12,048 nt of DNA from Limisphaerales bacterium (lineage in GTDB: Bacteria > Verrucomicrobiota > Verrucomicrobiia > Limisphaerales > UBA11358). A program made the translations under genes and the position numbers. The notes below the pieces were generated by a model, which saw only the letters and a list, made by a program, of their open reading frames with translations, ran no database searches and was not told the DNA's origin. This document shows positions 1 through 5,419 of this stretch, piece after piece. Location: contig DMQW01000117.1 of the NCBI GenBank assembly GCA_003455565.1, positions 1-12,048 of the forward strand, read 5' to 3'. Each line of letters starts with the position of its first letter. Within the stretch, counting starts at the first letter, position 1.

Positions 1-102
1 TTGCAGGCCGATTACGATTTGCGGCTGGCCCGGCAGGAAAAGGCGCGCGTCATTGAACGCGATGTTGCACCGCTCGCCGCGTTGCAACTGTCAATGGCTT
101 AA
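1..102 (+). CDS. C-terminal end of an unidentified protein (partial)
   Basis: Frame 1 is open from the window edge to a TAA at 100-102 and gives 33 residues ending ALQLSMA. The tail is charged and probably helical (RLARQEKARVIERD). The gene starts outside the window, so neither length nor family can be judged and no function is assigned. A long-armed hairpin followed by a short T run lies about 70 bp downstream and could end its transcript. The next gene converges from the opposite strand. Confidence 0.5.
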   Translation: MQADYDLRLARQEKARVIERDVAPLAALQLSMA

Positions 103-170
103 ATCAGGGCGCGACCGGCAAACCGGATTTGACAACCGGGCGCGCGGCGCGTATTGTCGTGGCGGATAAC

Positions 171-231
171 AACTCCGGCTTGAACTGTCACCGTATGGTG
201 TGCGTTCCGAAAGGATAGAGCCGGAGTTTTT
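171..231 (+). terminator. Possible terminator hairpin between convergent genes
   Basis: A perfect 10-bp inverted repeat (AACTCCGGCT at 171-180, AGCCGGAGTT at 219-228) encloses a 38-nt loop, which holds a small CACC-GTAT-GGTG hairpin. A run of five T at 227-231 overlaps the end of the right arm on the plus strand. This fits a terminator for the gene ending at 102. The loop is long for an intrinsic terminator, and there is no T run on the minus strand for the converging gene, so the call is tentative. Confidence 0.35.
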
Positions 232-861
232 CTATTTCGGCCAGAATTGGACGTAAATTTCCCGATGGGCAATCAGTCGGCGATACGTTTCCGCATCCTC
301 CTTTTGGCTGTAGCTTCGCGCCACCGCGCCGCAAACCATGTCCGCCAATTGCAGCAGATTATTTGAGTGCGAATCTTGCAGCTTGATTTTGCCGATAAAC
401 CGGCTATCGCCCTTTTTGTCATTGATCCGCTTCCGCAGATACGTTCCCAGTTCCCGGCGAAATTCCCGGCTCCCGCTGCCGTCAATCACCACCGTTGCAT
501 TGTCCAGATATGGCTTGGCATTTTCAAACACCAGCCCGCAGGCGTATTTGTAAAACGATTCCTTGAATTTGAAGCCGGCCCCGGTGAGTTTCCGTTTATT
601 GATGACCATGCTGAAATAAAACCAGCCAAAGCCCGCCACGGCGGACAAAAACGCTTCGCGGTAAGCCCCTTTTACCTTGTTGAAATGAAACTCAAATTCC
701 GGCGAAAAATTTAATTCCCGTTTCAGCAATTGAATCCGCTGATCGGCTGCCAGCGCCTCCTCATTTTCCTCAAAGGCCACCAGCGTTACGATGAAATAGT
801 CAGTCGAGCCGGATTCGAGTTTCAAGCCCGGATCGCCCGATTCATCAATAAACACCAGCAT
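232..861 (-). CDS. DUF3800 domain protein
   Basis: This 209-residue protein matches the DUF3800 pattern. It opens with FIDESGDPG at residues 4-12 (acidic D6, E7), has VVIDGSG around D127, and carries the C-terminal signature LQDSHSNNLLQLADMVCGAV (161-180, with D163 and D174). The length of about 210 residues is normal, so the gene looks intact. DUF3800 proteins are thought to have an RNase H-like fold, and the spaced acidic residues suggest a metal-dependent nuclease, but activity is not established and I infer nothing firmer. They often occur singly in accessory regions near mobile or defence genes. No partner gene is adjacent here. The start is ATG with no visible Shine-Dalgarno sequence. 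The gene is divergent from the operon beginning at 1015. Confidence 0.85.
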   Translation of the reverse strand: MLVFIDESGDPGLKLESGSTDYFIVTLVAFEENEEALAADQRIQLLKRELNFSPEFEFHFNKVKGAYREAFLSAVAGFGWFYFSMVINKRKLTGAGFKFKESFYKYACGLVFENAKPYLDNATVVIDGSGSREFRRELGTYLRKRINDKKGDSRFIGKIKLQDSHSNNLLQLADMVCGAVARSYSQKEDAETYRRLIAHREIYVQFWPK

Positions 862-1014
862 GACGGGACACTACCAGACGCGGCGGTGTTTCCGCAAGAG
901 CGCGCTGCCGCCGTTGCAAAATATGGCGCGGGGAGAGATTTTAATTGTGCTTGCCGTTTTCCGGCAAAGTTTGAAGATGTCAGTCATGCGAACCAACCGT
1001 GGAAACACTTCGCC
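862..1014. promoter_or_regulatory. Divergent intergenic region with a small hairpin
   Basis: This 153-bp gap between two diverging genes must carry the promoters for both, but I cannot pick convincing -35/-10 pairs. A compact hairpin (TTGCCG at 951-956, CGGCAA at 962-967, 5-nt loop) lies 48 bp before the plus-strand start. The plus frame stays open backwards from 1015 to 730, but that part overlaps the DUF3800 gene antisense and reads as ordinary noncoding translation. Confidence 0.3.
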
Positions 1015-1527
1015 ATGAAATTGAAAATCGTTCTTGGCGTTATCGTCAGCTTGGCGGCGATTTCATCGCCTGCGCAGACAAATTTCACCATTGTCACGCG
1101 CACCAACATCCTTCAGGCCGCGCCGAATTTCCGCGAAGTGAACGGGCAGCTTTACAATTCCAGTTATAGCAAACTCTGGCAAATTCAGACCGGCAAAATT
1201 CTTGAAGTCCAAACGAACGGCGTGGTGCTGCAAACTTTCACCACCAACAATGTTTATGAAAACTTGTTCGTGGCAGGTCAAGGCACGCCCGGCACTTACA
1301 GCGGCACTTCCGACCATTATCAAAAGCGGCTGGTGTCATCGGATTTAGTTCCTGAAAAGCGCGTCTTCATAAATCACTACCACATCGGCGCGGTGGATCA
1401 GGAAATTTCCGTTCTTGCGGTGAAAACAGGCACGATTGAAATTGGCGGCACAACTTTTGAGGCATGGGATTGCGGCCAACCGCATTTCGTCACCAACATC
1501 GTGAGTTCCAAAGTGAAGATAAAATGA
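1015..1527 (+). CDS. Hypothetical secreted protein
   Basis: A 170-residue protein of unknown function. I chose the ATG at 1015 because it gives a textbook signal peptide: MKLK, a hydrophobic stretch at residues 5-16, and SPA|Q as the likely cleavage after residue 20. The mature part is rich in T, N and beta-branched residues (for example FTIVTRTNIL and VVLQTFTTNN) and looks like a small beta-rich periplasmic or outer-surface protein. The phrases NGVVLQTF and GTTFEAWDCGQP resemble loosely conserved verrucomicrobial secreted hypotheticals, from memory only. Its TGA overlaps the next start (ATGA at 1524-1527), so the two genes are probably translationally coupled. No Shine-Dalgarno sequence is visible. 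Confidence 0.7.
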   Translation: MKLKIVLGVIVSLAAISSPAQTNFTIVTRTNILQAAPNFREVNGQLYNSSYSKLWQIQTGKILEVQTNGVVLQTFTTNNVYENLFVAGQGTPGTYSGTSDHYQKRLVSSDLVPEKRVFINHYHIGAVDQEISVLAVKTGTIEIGGTTFEAWDCGQPHFVTNIVSSKVKIK

Positions 1528-1667
1528 TTGCCAAATCTCCATGCGAGCATTGCGGGATTCATATTGAGTTTGAAGTAGAAAACTTGGGCGAAACTGTCGC
1601 CTGTCCATCCTGCGGAAAACAAACACGATTGGGCAAAACGCGGCAACCTGAAGGAATCAAACAATGA
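1524..1667 (+). CDS. Small zinc-ribbon protein
   Basis: This 47-residue protein carries two knuckles, CEHC (C7, C10) and CPSCGK (C27, C30), spaced 16 residues apart. That is a typical four-cysteine zinc ribbon. The segment between them (IEFEVENLGETVACPSCG) resembles the short zinc-ribbon modules common in Verrucomicrobiota and Planctomycetota, where they often sit at the N-terminus of larger proteins. Here the module stands alone with a short basic tail. It overlaps the genes on both sides by 4 bp (ATGA), which argues strongly that it is a real, coupled gene and that the start is at 1524, not at an upstream in-frame start at 1464. The role is unknown; binding of nucleic acid or protein is possible. 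Confidence 0.7.
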   Translation: MIAKSPCEHCGIHIEFEVENLGETVACPSCGKQTRLGKTRQPEGIKQ

Positions 1668-2572
1668 AACAAATCTTTCTCCTGTTTTTTTTGAGCATGG
1701 CTACCAGTTTGTATTCCGGCCAGGCCAAAACAGTGTCATTCCGTGACCTTTCCGGAATCGAATACAGCAATGTTGTAATTTTAACGATTGAAAAGGATGG
1801 AGTTCTGCTCCGGTATGGGGATGAATTTAGGTATGATCGTGTCAAGTTCACAAACATGTCTGAACAGGCACAATTGCAATGTGGATATGATGCCAAGAAG
1901 CTTCAGCAGCAACGGGAAGAAAAAGCAGCGAAAGAAAAACTAGCTAGAGAACAATTTTTTGAGCAACGCGCCGCAGCGATTAAGCAAATGCAGGAAGCGG
2001 AAATTCTTTCGCTTTCGCGACTTGTTTATCCGATAAGTATTGGCGATTTTCCGAAGACTGACTCTGCAAAAGCCACCTGCAAGGAACTTGTTGCTGAGCT
2101 GAAAGGGGTAAACACAGGGCTTAAGCTTGGCTTAAGCTATAGCAAATTTTCAGATTTATTAACGGACACCGCTATTAAAATCCAGAAGATGCGAGATTTA
2201 AGTAAAGATGAGCTACCTGCCGTTTTCCAAACTCGGATGGATGATTGCATTCGTATCTACAACGATTCGAGAGATGATTGGCGAAAGAAGATTGATTCAG
2301 ATATTGAAGAAACCAAAGCTTGGAGGGAGTATTTCGTGCAGAAAGCGTGGGCGGAGTCTGGAATCCATCTCACCATGCTTACCGGGATAATTGACAGCCG
2401 AACAAACGTTAATGAGTTAGTCATAAATCAAGCGATTGACATCGTTAGGGATGAAAAACGAGCATTCGATAAAGGCGTTCTGCCAATTGAGCTGAGAAGC
2501 TATAAAGCAATATCCCTGCTGTCTGACGAAGAGCTTATAAAACGGTTAAATGAAAAACTCGCTTCAAGGTGA
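1664..2572 (+). CDS. Hypothetical secreted coiled-coil protein
   Basis: A 302-residue protein of unknown function. An N-terminal signal peptide is clear (MKQIFLLFFLSMATSLYSG, with cleavage probably after A21). Residues about 23-70 (VSFRDLSGIEYSNVVI...DGVLLRYGDEFRYDRVKF) form a small beta-rich module of a kind seen at the start of many verrucomicrobial secreted hypotheticals. Residues about 75-112 are a charged coiled coil (KLQQQREEKAAKEKLAREQF). The rest is mostly helical. An AAGGA about 9 bp before the ATG is one of the few plausible Shine-Dalgarno sequences here, and the ATGA overlap couples it to the zinc-ribbon gene. Base composition is visibly more AT-rich than the core block downstream, which may reflect transfer or weak codon selection. 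Confidence 0.7.
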   Translation: MKQIFLLFFLSMATSLYSGQAKTVSFRDLSGIEYSNVVILTIEKDGVLLRYGDEFRYDRVKFTNMSEQAQLQCGYDAKKLQQQREEKAAKEKLAREQFFEQRAAAIKQMQEAEILSLSRLVYPISIGDFPKTDSAKATCKELVAELKGVNTGLKLGLSYSKFSDLLTDTAIKIQKMRDLSKDELPAVFQTRMDDCIRIYNDSRDDWRKKIDSDIEETKAWREYFVQKAWAESGIHLTMLTGIIDSRTNVNELVINQAIDIVRDEKRAFDKGVLPIELRSYKAISLLSDEELIKRLNEKLASR

Positions 2573-2708
2573 ACGCTGACGAGGCTTCGAGAATGGAAAG
2601 CTACGCCAGTCTGAGTCTGTTGAAAAGTTTTTGAACCATGCGCGCCAAAAGTCACCCCCTTCACACATCGCCCTCCGCCGTCCAAAAAATCCCGTCGCTT
2701 GACTCAAA
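2573..2708 (+). other. Intergenic spacer, no clear feature
   Basis: This 136-bp gap shows no terminator-grade hairpin and no convincing promoter pair. A TTGACT lies only 5 bp before the next ATG (2709), too close to serve as its -35 box. An internal TTGAAA at about 2619 has no matching -10 box at the right distance. Confidence 0.3.
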
Positions 2709-3641
2709 ATGAAAAAAGGAATGTCCGATAAGCAGCGCGACGAAATCAGGAAGTCTAGGGCGTCTTATTTCCCTGATGACCCAGCGGAAATGTCTGAAGA
2801 AGATCACGCGCTTGAAATGCTACTCATAGGGATTCGGCATAATCGGCGACGCAAGCAAGGGTTGCCACATATACCAATGCCACTAATGTTATATGGCCCT
2901 GCGATTGAATTTTATTTTGAGTGGCTGATCAGTGAGATCACTGAAAAAGCAAATCACCATGCAGCAGAAAGACTTTATCACTTGGCGCTGTTGTCCGTAA
3001 AATCTCTCGGTGAAGTTTGTGGCAAACGGCCAGAGTTCTTCAGGCCAATCGCACGGCATCAATTGATATGGCCCTGCTTTACGGCCTGGGGCAAGGATTC
3101 AGAGCGGATGAATAAGGCACTGATGAAGTTTCTGAATTTGGGCGAAGCGGCGCCATTAAATACCGCACGCGATGGCCGCAAATCATTCTCGCTTGTGGAA
3201 AGCACAGAAACTTACATTGCTTACCAAATTTGGCAGATGATTGAATATTTCCGCCGCGAGGAACAGAACATTTCCGACTTTGAACCCTCTTGCTCGCTCA
3301 TCTTGCCTGATTTGCCGGGGATACGCGATGTTCACAAAACAGGATTAAGCGATGCACAGATAGAAAAACTGAAAACGCTTTCGCCGCTATCCCGTCAAAA
3401 TTTTTTGGAGTGGTGGAAGCTGGGCGAATCTGCTTTTGTTCACCATTACGGGAAAGATTTTGAGAATCACAAAGATTTTTCAGGCTACTGGAACGGGGAT
3501 GCCTATAAAGAAAATGTGCCGGGCAAGCCGGGACAGAAAAGGTTGGTGCAAAATGCCCGCGCATTGATCCGCCGGGACATAAAAAAACAAATCAAGCAAG
3601 CCTTCCGCAGCATCGCGCCCAAGTCTCCGCCCGTGTGCTAA
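2709..3641 (+). CDS. Hypothetical protein of unknown family
   Basis: A 310-residue soluble protein that I do not recognise. It has no signal peptide or membrane segment. The N-terminus is charged (MSDKQRDEIRKSRASYFPDD), and the middle is helical and rich in W, H and F (LYGPAIEFYFEWLISEITEK, HQLIWPCFTAWGKDSERMNK). A short Pro-containing segment (SCSLILPDLPGIRDV) precedes a C-terminal part with WWKLGESAFVHHYGKDF and a strongly basic end (RALIRRDIKKQIKQAFRSI) that could touch nucleic acid. An alternative ATG at 2721 would remove four residues; neither start has a clear Shine-Dalgarno sequence. It has no obvious partner. The lower GC, shared with the gene before it, suggests an accessory origin. 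Confidence 0.65.
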   Translation: MKKGMSDKQRDEIRKSRASYFPDDPAEMSEEDHALEMLLIGIRHNRRRKQGLPHIPMPLMLYGPAIEFYFEWLISEITEKANHHAAERLYHLALLSVKSLGEVCGKRPEFFRPIARHQLIWPCFTAWGKDSERMNKALMKFLNLGEAAPLNTARDGRKSFSLVESTETYIAYQIWQMIEYFRREEQNISDFEPSCSLILPDLPGIRDVHKTGLSDAQIEKLKTLSPLSRQNFLEWWKLGESAFVHHYGKDFENHKDFSGYWNGDAYKENVPGKPGQKRLVQNARALIRRDIKKQIKQAFRSIAPKSPPVC

Positions 3642-3743
3642 ATCGCGGGCTGTTATACCCCATGAATCTTCCGCCCGGTTAGGTCATTTTCATCATCAGT
3701 TCGCAGAAGTCAGCTAACACCAGTTGACTTAAACCGATTGACG

Positions 3744-3965
3744 ATGAATAAAAATCAAAATGGCAATTCTGCCCCGGCTCCCAGCCCGGTCGCGCTGGTT
3801 CACAACACAAGGCCCGTGTCCGCAAAGGCGCGGGGACTTAACCGCCAAGCCGGCGACTGGGTCGGTTCGCCCAATCCCGAAACGCCCAAGGGACCAGAAT
3901 TGGTTTTATGGCTTATGATATTAATGTTGCCGGTGAAGTTTGCGTTGATTTTATTCGGACGCTAG
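3744..3965 (+). CDS. Possible small single-pass membrane protein
   Basis: This 73-residue frame begins at ATG 3744; a TTG two codons upstream is also possible. The first 50 residues are polar, low-complexity and Pro/Asn/Gly-rich. Residues about 52-71 (LVLWLMILMLPVKFALILFG) form one strong hydrophobic segment at the C-terminus, ending in R. This would suit a tail-anchored small membrane protein. It has no Shine-Dalgarno sequence and no recognised family, and its stop is directly followed by a protease pseudogene. It could be a real small gene or a chance or decayed frame. Confidence 0.4.
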   Translation: MNKNQNGNSAPAPSPVALVHNTRPVSAKARGLNRQAGDWVGSPNPETPKGPELVLWLMILMLPVKFALILFGR

Positions 3966-4289
3966 ATGGTGAAGGTGGATGCGGCGAATGATTTAGTTTT
4001 GTTGAAAGCAGCCGGAAAATTTGCCCCGCTGCCCATCGCCGCCAGTCGCACGGTGAAACTGGGCGGGACGGTGGCCACGGTGGGTTTCCAAAAGCAAATG
4101 AAGAAGTATGAATGAAGAATGAAGAAATAAAACGGCAACCGGCTCGCGACGGCGTTAATTCATCATTCATCCTTCTTCATTCATCATTTCCCCAAGCTGG
4201 CCAAGGGTGAAATCGCGTCGCTGGCGGGCGCGGCGGATGACCCGCGGTATTTCCAGATCAGCCTGCCGGTGCTGGTGCTGGTGTATTGA
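3966..4289 (+). pseudogene. Broken trypsin-like serine protease (S1C/DegP-type) fragment
   Basis: Two pieces in the same frame match the core of a trypsin-like peptidase family common in Verrucomicrobiota. The first, VKVDAANDLVLLKAAGKFAP through GGTVATVGF (3969-4088), covers the region of the catalytic Asp (AANDLVLLK). The second, PKLAKGEIASLAGAADDPRY then FQISLPV (4191-4274), leads towards the catalytic serine loop. In intact relatives, from memory, about eight or nine residues separate these pieces; here 102 bp containing a palindromic element and an in-frame TGA (4113-4115) do so. The reading then ends LVLVY-stop where QPGNSGGAL would be expected, so the nucleophile serine motif is gone. 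The N-terminal His region is also absent. The gene is therefore dead: truncated at both ends and interrupted. Confidence 0.75.
4096..4189. repeat. 94-bp palindromic element inserted in the protease pseudogene
   Basis: Two gap-free 35-nt arms (4096-4130 and 4155-4189) are inverted copies matching at 27 of 35 positions. They flank a 24-nt GC-rich centre (4131-4154). The arms are built from ATGAA/GAAGAA units and differ sharply in composition from the protease coding sequence on both sides. The element has no coding capacity, so if mobile it would be a MITE/REP-like passenger. I see no obvious target-site duplication. Confidence 0.65.
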
Positions 4290-4290
4290 G

Positions 4291-4360
4291 GTAGCAGCCG
4301 ACGTAAGGAGGCTCATTCTCATCCGGCGGAAAGTTAGAGCCTCCTCACGTCGGCTGCTAC
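4291..4360. repeat. 70-bp palindromic repeat (REP/MITE-like)
   Basis: Two 24-nt arms (4291-4314 and 4337-4360) are inverted copies with a single mismatch. The outer part reads GTAGCAGCCGACGT and the inner part GGAGGCTC. The loop is 22 nt (4315-4336) and there is no T run, so it is not a standard terminator. It begins 1 bp after the stop of the dead protease fragment. I recall closely similar GTAGCAGCCGACGTGAGGAG palindromes scattered through verrucomicrobial genomes, so this is probably one dispersed copy. Confidence 0.75.
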
Positions 4361-4572
4361 GGTAGAAGGACGGCGTTGATTTCGTATATTTCGCGGTTAA
4401 TCAGGTTCTGCAGCCGGCGCAAAGGGCGGACAAAAATTCCGAAGCGATGGGCAATTCAGGGATTGCATTCCCGGCCAGCCGTCCGCAGGCTCGCCGGGAA
4501 CAGGACGGAAAGACCTTAAAAGGGACGGTCGTTTCCGACCGCATAACATCAACACCTAACCAGGAGTTCAAA
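4361..4572 (+). promoter_or_regulatory. Structured leader upstream of the 4573 gene
   Basis: The 212 bp before the ATG at 4573 contain two good hairpins. One has an 8-bp stem TTCCCGGC/GCCGGGAA (4468-4475 and 4493-4500, loop 17 nt). The other has a 6-bp stem CGGTCG/CGACCG (4526-4531 and 4536-4541, loop TTTC), followed by an unstructured AC-rich stretch and the AGGAG ribosome binding site (4562-4566). The translated frame stays open backwards to 4447, but the sequence there reads like noncoding DNA. A structured 5' leader is likely; whether it regulates is inference. Confidence 0.4.
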
Positions 4573-5280
4573 ATGCAAGCAAGAATCATTCGGGATTGCG
4601 ACATGTTTGGCCGCGTCATCACCTTTTGGAAAACCAACAGCGCCGATATTCCCGCCGGGAGCAAAGGCGCGACATATTCCGCCAACCTTGGCAGCGACAA
4701 TAAAAAACTGGTGGATGCCGGGGCCACGCAAAAGGGCGGCAAGGTGACGGCGCAGAACGCGCTGTTGCTGACGCTGGACACCGATTTGCAAGCCATCGCC
4801 CGCACCGCCCACGCCATCGCGCAGGATGTGCCGGGTTTTGACGATCGGTTTGCGCCGCCGGAGCATTACAATCCGGCCGAGGTGCTGGCGACGGCCAACG
4901 CCTATCTCACGCAACTGGCCGTGGCTCCGTCCGATGACGTGGCGACGAAGGCGGCCAAGGCCGCGCGGGTGACGCAGTTCACGGATCACGCCCTGCCGGC
5001 GACGTTTGTGGCCGACCTGCAAGCCGCCGTGACCGCCATCGGCTCCGTCAAGGGCACGCATGAGGCGGGCCGCGAAAAGGGCGTGGCCAGCACGACGGCC
5101 ACTGCGCAACTGGCGCGCGACGGCAAGAAGCAGGTGAACTATCTCGATGTCATCGCGCAAAATCTTTACAAGGGCAACGCGGAACAGTTGCGCGCGTGGG
5201 ACAGCGCCAGCCACGTCGAACGCGATCCGAACCATCAGGGTTCAACGCCGACGCCCGCGCCGACAGCAACGGCGAAATAA
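4573..5280 (+). CDS. Lineage-type hypothetical protein
   Basis: A 235-residue soluble protein. The start at ATG 4573 is set by AGGAG six bases upstream, the best Shine-Dalgarno sequence in the window. The N-terminus (MQARIIRDCDMFGRVITFWK), the segment LLLTLDTDLQAIARTAHAIA, and then VPGFDDRFAPP resemble a family of helical hypotheticals that I recall as multi-copy in Verrucomicrobiota; this is memory, not a search. Residues about 115-175 are Ala-rich helices. The C-terminus is a disordered Pro/Thr tail (STPTPAPTATAK). There is no signal peptide, membrane segment or catalytic motif. It lies beside two palindromic repeats and ends at a strong terminator, so it is its own transcription unit. Function unknown. 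Confidence 0.75.
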   Translation: MQARIIRDCDMFGRVITFWKTNSADIPAGSKGATYSANLGSDNKKLVDAGATQKGGKVTAQNALLLTLDTDLQAIARTAHAIAQDVPGFDDRFAPPEHYNPAEVLATANAYLTQLAVAPSDDVATKAAKAARVTQFTDHALPATFVADLQAAVTAIGSVKGTHEAGREKGVASTTATAQLARDGKKQVNYLDVIAQNLYKGNAEQLRAWDSASHVERDPNHQGSTPTPAPTATAK

Positions 5281-5305
5281 TCCCGGCGCACAGTTTCATT
5301 TCACC

Positions 5306-5334
5306 AGCCGCATTCGTTTGAGTGCGGCTTTTTT
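5306..5334 (+). terminator. Strong intrinsic terminator
   Basis: A 10-bp stem with one T-G wobble (AGCCGCATTC at 5306-5315, GAGTGCGGCT at 5320-5329) closes a GTTT loop and runs straight into six T (5329-5334). It ends the 4573-5280 unit and isolates it from dnaB, which implies that dnaB has its own promoter in the remaining 85 bp. Confidence 0.85.
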
Positions 5335-5419
5335 ATTTGAAATTGGGACGGCGAATAATGTGGGAACAAGAAAAACAACTTTGTCTTGCCGCCGATTTTC
5401 CAACGGCGATTCTGTTCGC

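Noticed and set aside
730..1014. N-terminal extension of the first secreted protein back to 730
   Set aside because: It overlaps the DUF3800 gene antisense and hides a clear signal peptide that starts at 1015.
232..3965. Accessory genes as a defence island
   Set aside because: Apart from DUF3800 there is no recognisable effector, ATPase, restriction or toxin-antitoxin gene.
4096..4360. Repeated units as a possible CRISPR array
   Set aside because: The arms are inverted, not direct, and differ between elements; there are no regular spacers and no cas genes.
4447..4572. N-terminal extension of the 4573 gene back to 4447
   Set aside because: AGGAG is correctly spaced before ATG 4573, and the upstream translation crosses two hairpins and resembles no protein.
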